From contig NZ_JAEQND010000004.1 in the NCBI RefSeq assembly GCF_016722765.1, positions 186,001-250,000 of the forward strand: a stretch of DNA of 64,000 nucleotides. The letters run 5' to 3'. Each line of letters starts with the position of its first letter. The first letter of the stretch is position 1. This document shows positions 1 through 8,824 of the stretch, one piece after another. Made by a program: the position numbers and the translations under genes. This DNA is from Ramlibacter alkalitolerans (GTDB taxonomy: Bacteria > Pseudomonadota > Gammaproteobacteria > Burkholderiales > Burkholderiaceae_C). The notes beneath the pieces were generated by a model. The model was not told the DNA's origin and did not search any database. It was given only the letters and a program-made list of their open reading frames with translations.

Positions 1-1
1 A

Positions 2-205
2 TCAGGCGGGTTCTTTGGGATCGAGCACCAGTTCGAGCCGCGCGATCTGGTCGCGCAGCGCCAGGCGCCGCTTCTTCAGGCGGCGCATCATGAGTTCGTC
101 CACGGGGGACTCGGTGGCGGCGCGGTCGATGAGCGCGTCGAGGTCGGCGTGCTCCATGCGCAGCTCGATGAGGCGCCGTTCGGGAGAGTGCAGGTTGGAG
201 TCCAA
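2..205 (-). CDS. DUF465 (YdcH-like) small protein
   Basis: Short, highly charged all-helical protein with the pattern of the DUF465/YdcH family: an N-terminal helix (RRLIELRMEHADLDALID) and a second basic helix (LMMRRLKKRRLALRDQI) ending in a short tail. The function of this family is unknown. I chose the TTG at 205 because it gives 67 residues starting DSNLHSPE, the usual family length. The frame stays open to an ATG at 283, but that would add a cysteine-rich, non-family leader and run into the start of the phosphatase gene. An internal ATG at 157 would cut the first helix. The stop TGA is at 4..2. It is divergent from the phosphatase gene, and the two may share the promoter region at 206-275. 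Confidence 0.75.
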   Translation of the reverse strand: MDSNLHSPERRLIELRMEHADLDALIDRAATESPVDELMMRRLKKRRLALRDQIARLELVLDPKEPA

Positions 206-275
206 GGTGGAAAGCGGGGCGCCGCTGCAGGGATCGGTTCGATAATACGTCTTTCGCAGGCAACAATCGAGCCAC

Positions 276-1037
276 ATGAGCAAAGGCTACCGCCTCACGG
301 CATCGACCGGCATCCACAAGGGTGACCGGGAATACCAGCAGGACCAGATCGCCCTGATCGCGCATCCGCGCATCAACGGCTGCGTGCTGGGCGTGGTCGC
401 CGACGGCATGGGCGGGCGCAGCGGCGGGCGCAAGGCCTCCGACCAGGTCATGATGACGTGCAAGCAGCTGTTCGAGCGCTATTCGCCCGACCACGACGAC
501 ACGCCCACGCTGCTCAGGCAGATGGTGCAGGAGTCGCACCTCGTCATCAAGCTGACCGCCATCTCCGCGGAGCAGGAACCCCACAGCACCATCGCCGCCT
601 TCATCATCAACCCCGACGGGGAGTGCTGGTGGGCGCACGCCGGCGACTCGCGCATCTACCACTTCCACAGCAACGAGCTGGTCAAGCGCACCATGGACCA
701 CTCGTATGTGCAGACGCTGGTGGATCGCGGCGAGCTGACCGAGGAAGAAGCCAACGTGCACCCGCAGTCCAACATCCTCATGGGCTGCCTGGGCGCCGAG
801 GAAGAGCCGCCGACCGACCTGCACCACATCCCGCAGCTGCGCCCCGGCGACACGCTGCTGGCGTGCAGCGACGGCGTCTGGCACTACTTCAGCACCGAGG
901 AACTCGGATCCGTGCTCGCGTCGCTGTCGGCGCGCGAGGCGACGGAATTCCTGATCGAGAAAGCGCGCCAGCGCGGGCACGGCGGCGGCGACAACCTGTC
1001 GCTGGTGATCGTGAAGCTGGAGCCGCTGGGGAGTTGA
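276..1037 (+). CDS. PP2C-family serine/threonine protein phosphatase
   Basis: Metal-dependent phosphatase of 253 residues with a single PPM domain and no membrane segment. It is expected to dephosphorylate Ser/Thr (or Asp-linked) phosphoproteins in the cytoplasm. Visible PP2C motifs are the N-terminal RxxxQD region (D17/D23), VADGMGG (D43), HAGDSRIY (D124), ACSDGVW (D199) and GGDNLSLV (D239), the aspartates that bind the two metal ions. Length matches stand-alone bacterial PP2C enzymes such as Stp. No Ser/Thr kinase gene is adjacent, so its partner lies elsewhere. The stop TGA (1035-1037) lies inside a palindromic repeat. Confidence 0.9.
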   Translation: MSKGYRLTASTGIHKGDREYQQDQIALIAHPRINGCVLGVVADGMGGRSGGRKASDQVMMTCKQLFERYSPDHDDTPTLLRQMVQESHLVIKLTAISAEQEPHSTIAAFIINPDGECWWAHAGDSRIYHFHSNELVKRTMDHSYVQTLVDRGELTEEEANVHPQSNILMGCLGAEEEPPTDLHHIPQLRPGDTLLACSDGVWHYFSTEELGSVLASLSAREATEFLIEKARQRGHGGGDNLSLVIVKLEPLGS

Positions 1038-1103
1038 GCGTTGAGGGTTGGGCGTTGGGCGTGGAATTCCTGCCGGACGCCGAACGCTCAACGCTCAACG
1101 CTA
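1031..1103. repeat. Heptad-built palindromic repeat (family 5, copy 1)
   Basis: The left half is four tandem 7-bp units of the form GTTGAGC, GTTGAGG, GTTGGGC, GTTGGGC; the right half is their inverse (GCTCAAC, GCTCAAC, then GCTAAC). It can fold into a long hairpin between two convergent genes. The phosphatase stop TGA and the stop TAG of the minus-strand gene at 1101 both lie inside it. A second copy is at 13261-13343. Confidence 0.7.
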
Positions 1104-1748
1104 ACGCGGCATCGGCAGGTCCGAGGCGGCGGGCTTCCTGCGCTTGGCTGCGCGCTCGCGCACCTGGGCGTTGTGTTCCTCGGCGGCGCGCAGGCGCGCC
1201 TCGTAGGCGGCGCGGTTGGCCGCCGCCTGCTCCGGGGTGGGGCCGTGGCTCTTGGGCAGCGGCGGAGTGCGCGGGGCGCCCTGCGGCCCGTGCGGGCCGG
1301 TCGCCGCCTTGGGCTCGCGCGGTCCCTTGGCGGCCTTGTTCGCGTCCTCTTCGGCCTTCTTCTGCTGCTTCTCGGCGGCGCGCGCCTCGCGCTCCTTCTG
1401 CTCGCTCACGGCGAGGCGGCGGCGCTGCTCGTCCTGGGCGCGCTTCTCGGGCGAGTTGCGCTCGTCGACATCCTTCTGGCGCTCCGCCGCGCGGCGCTTG
1501 CGCTCCGCGTCGTTCAGCACGCGTTCCTGGCGGCGCAGGTCGGCGAGCGCGGCGTTGCGCTCGCGTTGCGCCGTGTGCACGCAGTCCGTCACCGCGAAGC
1601 GGGCGCGGCAGGCCCGGTGCGCCTCGTCGAAGCGCGCCGCGACCGCGGCCCGCTCGGCCTTGATGCGCTGGCGCTCGGCCTCGTCCTCCGCGGCGCGGAC
1701 CGGGGCGGCCGCCAGCAATGCGAGGGCAAGGGCAAGCAGGGCTTTCAT
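1101..1748 (-). CDS. Secreted Ala/Arg/Lys-rich coiled-coil protein
   Basis: Protein of 215 residues that I cannot assign to a named function. It begins with a clear Sec signal peptide (MKALLALALALLAAAPVRA, cleavage after residue 19). A long charged region with heptad-like Glu/Arg/Lys/Ala composition follows (about residues 20-130), predicted to be helical or coiled coil, then a Pro/Gly-rich segment and a second charged helix. Two cysteines (near residues 48 and 57, in CRARFAVTDC) could form a disulfide in the periplasm. It is the last gene of the sucA-sucB-lpd-zapE run, and its ATG overlaps the zapE stop by four bases (ATGA), so it is probably cotranslated with zapE. Confidence 0.75.
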   Translation of the reverse strand: MKALLALALALLAAAPVRAAEDEAERQRIKAERAAVAARFDEAHRACRARFAVTDCVHTAQRERNAALADLRRQERVLNDAERKRRAAERQKDVDERNSPEKRAQDEQRRRLAVSEQKEREARAAEKQQKKAEEDANKAAKGPREPKAATGPHGPQGAPRTPPLPKSHGPTPEQAAANRAAYEARLRAAEEHNAQVRERAAKRRKPAASDLPMPR

Positions 1749-2842
1749 GTCAGGCGGGTATCGACGGTGCGGTGTTCGAGCGCGAGGAATTCGGTGGACT
1801 GCATTTCCATCAGGCGCGACACGGTGCGCGGGAATTCGTGCGCCAGGGGCCCTTCGGTGTACAGCTCCTCCGGCGGGGCGGCGGCAGACAGGATCAGTTT
1901 GACACGGCGGTCGTAAAGAACATCCACCAGCCAGGTAAATCTTCGTGCCTCGGAGGCCAGCCGGGCCGACATGCGCGGCACGTCGCTCAGGAGCACGGTG
2001 TGGAACTGGGTGGCGATCTCGAGGTAGTCGTTCTGCGAGCGCGGGCCGCCGCACAGCGCCTTGAAGTCGAACCACACGACGCCGCCGGCCTTGCGGCGCG
2101 CGCGGATCTCGCGGTGCTCGATGTGCAGCGTCGGCTCCTCGTCGCGCGATTCGGCCAGCTGCGTGAAGGCCTCGTCCATCTGCGCATCCGCCTCCGCGCC
2201 GAGCGGCGTGTGGTACAGCCGCACCTGCTCCATCGTGCGGCGGCGATAGTCCGTCCCGTTGTCGACGCTGATCACTTCCAGCTTCTCGTTCAGCAGGGCG
2301 ATCGCGGGCAGGATGCGGTCGCGGTGCAGGCCGTTCGGATAGAGGTCGTCGGGGCGGAAGTTGGAGGTGGTGACGAAGCCCACCCCGTTGTCGAACAGGG
2401 CGTCGAGCAGCCGGTGCAGGATCATCGCGTCCGTGATGTCGGCGACGTGGAACTCGTCGAAGCAGATCAGGCGGTAGCGCTTGGCGATGCGCGCGCCCAG
2501 GGCGTCGAGCGGGTTCACCGTGCCTTGCAGGTCCGCCAGCTCGCGGTGCACCTCGCGCATGAACTCGTGGAAGTGCAGCCGCGTCTTGCGCACCACGGGC
2601 ACGGCCTGGAAGAAGCAGTCCATCAGGAAGCTCTTGCCGCGCCCGACGCCGCCGTACATGTAGACGCCGCGCGGGATGGCCGGCCGGTTGATCAGCTTCT
2701 TGAACGCATTGGAGCGCTGCTCCTTGTACTGCGACCAGTCGGTGGCGCAGCGCTCCAGCGCCGCGACCCCCCGCAACTGCGCCGGATCGCTCCGGTAGCC
2801 GCGGGCGCTGAGTTCCTGTTCGTAGACTGCGCGGACGCTCAT
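1745..2842 (-). CDS. zapE: Cell division ATPase ZapE (AFG1-like)
   Basis: AAA-type P-loop ATPase of 365 residues in the AFG1/ZapE family. In E. coli, ZapE binds FtsZ and influences Z-ring stability under stress. Walker A is GGVGRGKS (residues 64-71) and Walker B is ICFDEFHV (126-133). Downstream, a TTSNFRPDDLYPNGLHRDR segment matches the family sensor region with its arginines. Length is typical. The gene follows lpd of the oxoglutarate dehydrogenase operon, an order common in Betaproteobacteria. The 118-bp gap upstream is filled by a palindromic repeat. Its TGA overlaps the start of the next gene. Confidence 0.93.
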   Translation of the reverse strand: MSVRAVYEQELSARGYRSDPAQLRGVAALERCATDWSQYKEQRSNAFKKLINRPAIPRGVYMYGGVGRGKSFLMDCFFQAVPVVRKTRLHFHEFMREVHRELADLQGTVNPLDALGARIAKRYRLICFDEFHVADITDAMILHRLLDALFDNGVGFVTTSNFRPDDLYPNGLHRDRILPAIALLNEKLEVISVDNGTDYRRRTMEQVRLYHTPLGAEADAQMDEAFTQLAESRDEEPTLHIEHREIRARRKAGGVVWFDFKALCGGPRSQNDYLEIATQFHTVLLSDVPRMSARLASEARRFTWLVDVLYDRRVKLILSAAAPPEELYTEGPLAHEFPRTVSRLMEMQSTEFLALEHRTVDTRLT

Positions 2843-2847
2843 GAATA

Positions 2848-2953
2848 CCTGAATGCCGAACGCAAAAGCCGCAAAGGTTTCGCAAAAACCGCCAAAGGAA
2901 TCATGAAGGATTCTTTTGCGGCTCTTGCGTCACATTTGCGGCTTCTGCGTTCA
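2848..2953. repeat. Long palindromic intergenic repeat (family 3, copy 1)
   Basis: Imperfect inverted repeat built from units of the type GAAGCCGCAAAAG and its complement CTTTTGCGGCTTC, filling the lpd-zapE gap. A closely related copy lies at 38699-38810, with the same ACCTGAATRCCGAACGCA left edge. It might act as a transcript-stabilising or attenuating hairpin; that role is inference. Confidence 0.75.
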
Positions 2954-2960
2954 AGGGTCT

Positions 2961-4391
2961 TCAGAAGTTCAGCGTCCGCTTGTCCACCGCCAGTGCCGCT
3001 TCCTTCGTCGCTTCGGAGAGCGACGGGTGGGCGTGGCAGATGCGGGCGATGTCTTCGCTGGAGGCCCTGAATTCCATGGCCACCACGGCTTCGGAGATCA
3101 GCTCGCTGGCCATCGGGCCCACGATGTGCACGCCCAGGATCTCGTCGGTCTTGGCGTCCGCCAGGAACTTCACCATGCCCGTCGTGTCGCCCAGTGCACG
3201 GGCGCGGCCATTGGCCATGAACGGGAAGGTGCCGGCCTTGTACTGCACGCCGTCGGCCTTGAGCTGCTGCTCGGTGCGGCCCACCCACGCGATCTCGGGG
3301 CTCGTGTAGATCACCCAGGGAATGGTGTTGAAGTTGACGTGGCCATGCTGGCCGGCGATGCGCTCGGCCACCGCCACGCCCTCTTCTTCCGCCTTGTGCG
3401 CCAGCATCGGCCCGCGCACGACGTCACCCACCGCCCACACGTTCGGCAGGTTGGTGCGGCATTCCTCGTCGACCTCGATCGCGCCCCGGTCGCTGAGCTT
3501 CAGGCCCACGGCTTCGGGATTCAGCCCGTTGGTGTTGGGCACCCGGCCGATGGAGACGATCATCCGGTCGCACTGCAGCTTCTGCTCGCCGCCCTTGGCG
3601 TCCGTGTACGCGACCGACAGGCCCTTGCCTTCCGGCTTGATCTCGCCCACCTTCACACCCAGCTCGATCTTCAGGCCCTGCTTGTCGAAGGCCTTCTTCG
3701 CTTCCTTGGCGATCTGCTCGTCCACCGCGCCCAGGAAGGTCGGCAGCGCTTCCAGCACCGTGACTTCCGCACCGAGGCGGCGCCACACCGAGCCCATCTC
3801 CAGGCCGATCACGCCGGAGCCGATCAGGACCATCTTCTTCGGCACGCTCGGAATGCGCAGCGCGCCGTCGTTGGACAGCACCAGTTCCTCGTCGAACGGC
3901 GTGCCGGGCAGCGCGCGCGGATTGGAGCCGGTGGCCACGATCACGTGCTTGCCCACCAGCGTCTCCTCGGCGCTGCCGCTCACCTTGATCTCGTAGCCCT
4001 GCTCGCCCGCGTTGACGAAGGAGCCGCGGCCATGGAAGAAGGACACCTTGTTCTTCTTGAACAGGTACAGGATGCCGTCGTTGTTCTGCTTCACGACGGT
4101 GTCCTTGCGCCCCAGCATCTTCGCCAGGTCGAGGCTCAGGCCCGAGACGCCGATGCCGTGCTCGCCGAAGTGCTTGCCGGCATGCTCGAAGTGCTCGGAC
4201 GACTGCAGCAGGGCCTTGGAGGGGATGCAGCCCACGTTGGTGCAGGTGCCGCCCGGCGCCGGCCCGCCCGAATTGTTCTTCCACTCGTCGATGCAAGCGG
4301 TGTTGAACCCGAGCTGCGCGGCGCGGATGGCGGCGATGTAGCCGCCGGGGCCGCCGCCGATGACGATGACGTCGAATTGTTTGTTGGCCAT
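2961..4391 (-). CDS. lpd: Dihydrolipoyl dehydrogenase, E3 of 2-oxoglutarate dehydrogenase
   Basis: FAD-dependent disulfide oxidoreductase of 476 residues. It re-oxidises the dihydrolipoyl arm of SucB and passes electrons to NAD+. It has the N-terminal FAD dinucleotide motif GGGPGGY (12-18), the redox-active pair C50-TNVG-C55, an internal NAD-binding GSGVIGLEMGS motif, and the C-terminal HAHPSLSE (catalytic H455, E460). Unlike the second E3 in this window (28324-30153) it has no lipoyl domain. Third gene of sucA-sucB-lpd, so it is assigned to the oxoglutarate complex by position. The 140-bp gap to sucB is occupied by a palindromic repeat. Confidence 0.96.
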   Translation of the reverse strand: MANKQFDVIVIGGGPGGYIAAIRAAQLGFNTACIDEWKNNSGGPAPGGTCTNVGCIPSKALLQSSEHFEHAGKHFGEHGIGVSGLSLDLAKMLGRKDTVVKQNNDGILYLFKKNKVSFFHGRGSFVNAGEQGYEIKVSGSAEETLVGKHVIVATGSNPRALPGTPFDEELVLSNDGALRIPSVPKKMVLIGSGVIGLEMGSVWRRLGAEVTVLEALPTFLGAVDEQIAKEAKKAFDKQGLKIELGVKVGEIKPEGKGLSVAYTDAKGGEQKLQCDRMIVSIGRVPNTNGLNPEAVGLKLSDRGAIEVDEECRTNLPNVWAVGDVVRGPMLAHKAEEEGVAVAERIAGQHGHVNFNTIPWVIYTSPEIAWVGRTEQQLKADGVQYKAGTFPFMANGRARALGDTTGMVKFLADAKTDEILGVHIVGPMASELISEAVVAMEFRASSEDIARICHAHPSLSEATKEAALAVDKRTLNF

Positions 4392-4418
4392 GGGGGAAGG
4401 AAGTTTCTTGGTTTTGTT

Positions 4419-4514
4419 CCCTCCCCCTCTGGGGGAGGGCTAGGGTGGGGGCGCTCCGGGTGGGCCGATGCGCACCAAGCGCCCCCACCCCGACCCTCCC
4501 CCGGAGGGGGAGGG
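4419..4514. repeat. GC-rich double palindrome (family 2, intergenic copy)
   Basis: Two arms of about 37 bp (CCCTCCCCCTCTGGGGGAGG and onward, then its complement) pair with each other, and each arm contains its own small hairpin. Located between sucB and lpd. Related units occur at 9023-9064 and, translated in frame, inside aceF and lpdA. Confidence 0.8.
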
Positions 4515-4531
4515 AGAAAATCGGACAGCCG

Positions 4532-5806
4532 TCAGATGTCGAACAGCAGGCGCGCCGGATCCTCCAGCGCTTCCTTCATCGCCACCAGGCCCAGCACCGC
4601 TTCGCGGCCGTCGATGATGCGGTGGTCGTAGGACATGGCCAGGTAGTTCATCGGGCGGACCACGACCTGCCCGTTCTCCACCACCGCGCGGTCCTTGGTC
4701 GCGTGCACGCCCAGGATGGCCGACTGCGGCGGGTTGATGATGGGGGTGGACAGCATCGAGCCGAACACGCCGCCGTTGGAGATCGAGAACGTGCCGCCGG
4801 TGAGTTCTTCCAGGCCCAGCTTGCCGTCCTTGGCCTTCTGGCCGAATTCGGCGATCTTCTTCTCGATGTCGGCAAAGGACATCTGGTCGGCGTTGCGCAG
4901 GATCGGCACCACCAGCCCGCGCGGCGAGCCCACCGCGATGCCGATGTCGAAGTAGCCGTGGTAGACGATGTCGTTGCCGTCGACCGAGGCGTTGATCACC
5001 GGGTACTTCTTGAGCGCGTGCACGGCCGCCTTCACGAAGAAGGACATGAAGCCGATCTTGACGCCGTGTTCCTTCTCGAACTTGTCCTGGAAGCGCTTGC
5101 GCATCTCCATCACCGGCGCCATGTTCACCTCGTTGAAGGTGGTCAGGATGGCGTTGGTGGACTGCGATTGCAGCAGGCGCTCGGCGACGCGGGCGCGCAG
5201 GCGCGACATCGGCACGCGCTGCTCGGGGCGGTCGCCCAGGTCCGGCTGGCCGACGGGCGCACTCACGGGCGTCAACGGGGCCCGCGGCGCGGCTTGCGCG
5301 GCCGGCATCGGCGCCGAGGCGGCCTTGGCGATCACGCCGGAGGCGAGCGCGCCGATCACGTCGCCCTTGGTCACGCGGCCGTCGCGGCCGGTGCCGCCGA
5401 CCGCGCCGGCGGCCAGGTTGTTGTCGGCCATCATCTTGGCCGCGGCGGGCATCGCGATGTCGGACTTGGAACCACCGGCGGCGGCCGCGGCAGGCGCGGC
5501 GGCGGCCTTGCCGGGCGCGGCTTCGGCCGCCTTGGCGGCGGCGGGAGCGGCCGCGCCAGCCTTGGCTTCGGTATCGATCCTGGCGATCACCTGGTCGGAG
5601 GTGACGGTGGCGCCGTCGGCCTCCACGATCTCGCCCAGCACGCCGGCGCTGGGCGCGGGCACTTCGAGCACCACCTTGTCGGTCTCGATCTCGATCAGGA
5701 TCTCGTCCTGCGCCACGGCTTCGCCGGGCTTCTTCTTCCACTGCAGCAGGGTCGCTTCGGCAACCGACTCGGACAGTTGCGGGACCTTCACTTCAACGAT
5801 AGCCAT
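4532..5806 (-). CDS. sucB: Dihydrolipoyllysine succinyltransferase, E2 of 2-oxoglutarate dehydrogenase
   Basis: Core subunit of 424 residues that moves the succinyl group from E1 to CoA in the TCA cycle. It has one lipoyl domain (1-78) with the lipoylated lysine in ETDKVVLEV (K44), an Ala/Pro-rich linker, a peripheral subunit-binding domain (about 112-150; residues such as AKMMADNNL and [13 protein letters not shown]), and the C-terminal acyltransferase domain ending in [10 protein letters not shown] with catalytic H395 and D399. The single lipoyl domain and the PQLSESV start are typical of succinyltransferases rather than acetyltransferases. It lies directly downstream of sucA; the 147-bp gap carries a family 1 repeat. 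Confidence 0.97.
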   Translation of the reverse strand: MAIVEVKVPQLSESVAEATLLQWKKKPGEAVAQDEILIEIETDKVVLEVPAPSAGVLGEIVEADGATVTSDQVIARIDTEAKAGAAAPAAAKAAEAAPGKAAAAPAAAAAGGSKSDIAMPAAAKMMADNNLAAGAVGGTGRDGRVTKGDVIGALASGVIAKAASAPMPAAQAAPRAPLTPVSAPVGQPDLGDRPEQRVPMSRLRARVAERLLQSQSTNAILTTFNEVNMAPVMEMRKRFQDKFEKEHGVKIGFMSFFVKAAVHALKKYPVINASVDGNDIVYHGYFDIGIAVGSPRGLVVPILRNADQMSFADIEKKIAEFGQKAKDGKLGLEELTGGTFSISNGGVFGSMLSTPIINPPQSAILGVHATKDRAVVENGQVVVRPMNYLAMSYDHRIIDGREAVLGLVAMKEALEDPARLLFDI

Positions 5807-5845
5807 TTGAGTTCTTTCCGGTGTTCTTGAACGGGAGCGGCAAAG

Positions 5846-5947
5846 CCGTCATTCCCGCGCAGGCGGGAATCCAGGGCCTTCAAGGGACAACGCGCGCAGC
5901 GCGTTGCATCGGGAGCCCTGGGCCCCCGCCTTCGCGGGGGTGACGGG
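5846..5947. repeat. Paired palindromic repeat (family 1)
   Basis: Two inverted units (CGTCATTCCCGCGCAGGCGG and its counterpart CCCCGCCTTCGCGGGGGTGA) flank a CGCGCGCAGCGCG palindrome. This is the widespread proteobacterial repeat with a CCCGC-gaaG-GCGGG core. Further units occur at 16829, 26049, 28143 and, degenerate, 61971. Confidence 0.85.
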
Positions 5948-5953
5948 TCTGCG

Positions 5954-8824
5954 TTACTTCGTCAGCACGAAGCCTTTCAGCTTCGCGAAAGCGGCTTCCA
6001 CCAGCGCCTTCTGCTGCTCGGCGTGCAGGTGCGCGTAGCCCACCGCCGGCGAGGCGGAGGCGGCGCGGCCGGCATAACCCAGCTTCTGGCCGTCGCTCAT
6101 GTTCTCGTGGATGTTGTGCTGGATGAAGAACCACGCGCCCTGGTTCTGCGGCTCGTCCTGGCACCACACGAGTTCCGCGAGGTTGGGATACTTCTTCAGT
6201 TCCGTCGCGAAGGCCTTGTGCGGGAACGGATAGAGCTGCTCGATGCGCACGATGGCGGTGTCGTCCGAACCTTTCTCCTCGCGCTTCTTGGCCAGGTCGT
6301 AGTAGACCTTGCCGGAGCACATGACCAGGCGCTTGACCTTCTCGGCCTTCAGGTCCTTCTGGTCCGGGATCACCGTCTGGAAGCTGCCCTTGGTGAATTC
6401 GGCGAGCGGCGAGGTCGCGTCCTTGTTCCGCAGCAGCGACTTGGGCGTCATGATGACCAGGGGCTTGCGCAGCGAGCGGATCATCTGCCGGCGCAGCAGG
6501 TGGAAGATCTGCGACGCGGTGGTCGGCTGGCACACCTGGATGTTGGTGTCGGCCGACAGCTGCATGAAGCGCTCGAGGCGGGCCGAGCTGTGCTCGGGGC
6601 CCTGCCCTTCGTAGCCGTGCGGCAGCAGCAGCGTGATGCCGTTGACGCGGCCCCACTTCACCTCGCCCGAGGCGATGAACTGGTCGATCACGACCTGCGC
6701 GCCGTTGGCGAAGTCGCCGAACTGCGCTTCCCAGATCACCAGCGTGTGCGGGTCGTTGGAGGCGTAGCCGTATTCGAAGCCCAGCACCGCCTCCTCCGAC
6801 AGGATGGAGTCGATGCAGGTGAACGGGGCCTGGTTCTCGGCCACGTGCTCCAGCGGGATGTAGGTGCCGACGTCCCACTTCTCGCGCTGCTGGTCGTGCA
6901 GCACGGCGTGGCGGTGCACGAAGGTGCCGCGGCCCACGTCCTCACCGGACAGGCGCACCGGGTAGCCGGAGGCGACCAGCGAGGCGTACGCCATGTGCTC
7001 GCCCATGCCCCAGTCGACGTTGACGTCGCCGCGGCCCATGGCGGCGCGGTCTTCCAGCACCTTCCTGACCAGCGGGTGCACGGTGAAGTTCTCCGGCACG
7101 GTGGTGATGCGTTCGGCCAGGCGCTTCCACTCGGCCAGCGGGATGGCCGTGTCGGCAGCGTCGTTCCACTTCTTGCCGAGGAAGGGCTGCCAGTCGACCG
7201 CGTACTTGCTCTTGAAGTTGGACAGCACCGGGTCGGAGGTGTGCTTGCCCGCGTCCATAGCGGTGCGGTACGCCTTGACCATGTCGTCGCCCAGCGACTC
7301 GCCCAGGCCCTGCGCGGCCAGCTTGTCGGCGTACAGCTTGCGCGTGCCGGGGTGGGCCGCGACCTTCTTGTACATCAGGGGCTGGGTGAGCGAGGGCGTG
7401 TCCTGCTCGTTGTGGCCCAGCTTGCGGAAGCAGACGATGTCCACCACCACGTCCTTGTTGAACTCCATCCGGTACTCGAGCGCCAGCTGCGTCGCCAGCA
7501 CCACGGCCTCCGGATCGTCGCCGTTCACGTGCAGCACCGGCGCCTCGATCATCTTCACGACGTCGGTGCAGTACAGCGTCGAGCGGGTGTCGCGCGGGTC
7601 CGAGGTGGTGAAGCCGATCTGGTTGTTGATCACGATGTGCACCGTGCCGCCCGTGTAGTAGCCACGGGTCTCGGCCAGCGCCAGCGTCTCCATCACCACG
7701 CCCTGGCCGGCGATGGCGGCGTCGCCGTGCACCAGCACCGGCAGCACCTGCTTGCCCGCCTTGTCGCCGCGGCGGTCCATCCGGGCGCGCACCGAGCCCT
7801 CCACCACCGGATTGACGATCTCCAGGTGCGAGGGGTTGAAGGCCAGCGACAGGTGCACCGGGCCGCCGGGCGTGCTGACGTCGGAGCTGAAGCCCTGGTG
7901 GTACTTCACGTCGCCGGCGGGCAGTTCCTCGGGGGCGGAGTGGTCGAACTCGGCGAACAGGTCCTTGGGCATCTTGCCCAGCGTGTTGACCAGCACGTTC
8001 AGGCGGCCGCGGTGGGCCATGCCGATCACGATCTCCTGCACGCCGCGTTCGCCGGCGCGCTGGATCAGTTCGTCCATCGAGGCGATGAAGCTCTCGCCGC
8101 CTTCGAGCGAGAAGCGCTTCTGGCCGACGTACTTGGTGTGCAGGAAGCGCTCGAGGCCTTCGGAGGCGGTCAGGCGGTCGAGGATGTGCTTCTTCTTCTC
8201 GACGCTGAACTGCGGCTTGCTGCGGATCGATTCGAGCTTCTGCTGCCACCAGCGCTTGTGGCCCTGGTCGCTGATGTACATGTACTCGGCGCCGATGGTG
8301 CCGCAGTACGTCTCGCGCAGGGCGTTGAGCATGTCGCGCAGCGACATGTTGTCCTTGCCGAAGAAGGTGTTGCTGGTGTTGAACACCACTTCCTGGTCGG
8401 CATCGGTGAAGCCGTAGAACGACGGCTCCAGTTCGGGAATGTGTTCGCGCTCGGCGCGCTTGAGCGGGTCGAGGTCGGCCCAGCGGGCGCCGACGTTGCG
8501 GTAGGCGGCGATCAGCTGCTGCGCCGCGGTGCGCTTGCGTGCGGTCTCGGGATCGGCGCCGGCGGCGACCACCACGCGGGTGCCGCCCTTCTTGGCGCGC
8601 TCGGCGAAGGCGTTGACCACCGGCAGGTGGGGCACGTCCCTCGCATTGGAGCCATCGACGGCGGGCACGTGCTGCAGCGCGTCGAAATACTCGCGCCACA
8701 TGTCGGGAACGCTGCCGGGGTTGGCGAGGTAGTTCTCGTACATCTCCTCGACATACGGCGCATTGCCGCCGAAGAGATAGGAATTGCTGTTGTAGGCCGT
8801 GTAGACGGAGCTTTGGTCGCTCAT
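5954..8824 (-). CDS. sucA: 2-oxoglutarate dehydrogenase E1 component
   Basis: Thiamine-diphosphate decarboxylase of 956 residues, the entry enzyme of the 2-oxoglutarate dehydrogenase complex. Recognisable segments are the N-terminal tail for complex assembly (SNSYLFGGNAPYVEEMYENY), the thiamine-site region GMAHRGRLNVLVN, HGDAAIAGQGVVMETL, the TSDPRDTRSTLYCTDV region, and the C-terminal transketolase-like domain (HGYEGQGPEHSSARLERF). Full length. First gene of the operon sucA-sucB-lpd-zapE; it starts with ATG at 8824. The promoter must lie in the 300-bp gap up to 9123. Confidence 0.97.
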   Translation of the reverse strand: MSDQSSVYTAYNSNSYLFGGNAPYVEEMYENYLANPGSVPDMWREYFDALQHVPAVDGSNARDVPHLPVVNAFAERAKKGGTRVVVAAGADPETARKRTAAQQLIAAYRNVGARWADLDPLKRAEREHIPELEPSFYGFTDADQEVVFNTSNTFFGKDNMSLRDMLNALRETYCGTIGAEYMYISDQGHKRWWQQKLESIRSKPQFSVEKKKHILDRLTASEGLERFLHTKYVGQKRFSLEGGESFIASMDELIQRAGERGVQEIVIGMAHRGRLNVLVNTLGKMPKDLFAEFDHSAPEELPAGDVKYHQGFSSDVSTPGGPVHLSLAFNPSHLEIVNPVVEGSVRARMDRRGDKAGKQVLPVLVHGDAAIAGQGVVMETLALAETRGYYTGGTVHIVINNQIGFTTSDPRDTRSTLYCTDVVKMIEAPVLHVNGDDPEAVVLATQLALEYRMEFNKDVVVDIVCFRKLGHNEQDTPSLTQPLMYKKVAAHPGTRKLYADKLAAQGLGESLGDDMVKAYRTAMDAGKHTSDPVLSNFKSKYAVDWQPFLGKKWNDAADTAIPLAEWKRLAERITTVPENFTVHPLVRKVLEDRAAMGRGDVNVDWGMGEHMAYASLVASGYPVRLSGEDVGRGTFVHRHAVLHDQQREKWDVGTYIPLEHVAENQAPFTCIDSILSEEAVLGFEYGYASNDPHTLVIWEAQFGDFANGAQVVIDQFIASGEVKWGRVNGITLLLPHGYEGQGPEHSSARLERFMQLSADTNIQVCQPTTASQIFHLLRRQMIRSLRKPLVIMTPKSLLRNKDATSPLAEFTKGSFQTVIPDQKDLKAEKVKRLVMCSGKVYYDLAKKREEKGSDDTAIVRIEQLYPFPHKAFATELKKYPNLAELVWCQDEPQNQGAWFFIQHNIHENMSDGQKLGYAGRAASASPAVGYAHLHAEQQKALVEAAFAKLKGFVLTK

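Noticed and set aside
4440..5741. 433-codon minus-strand open frame overlapping sucB and the family 2 repeat
   Set aside because: Out-of-frame shadow of sucB; Arg/Gly-rich product.
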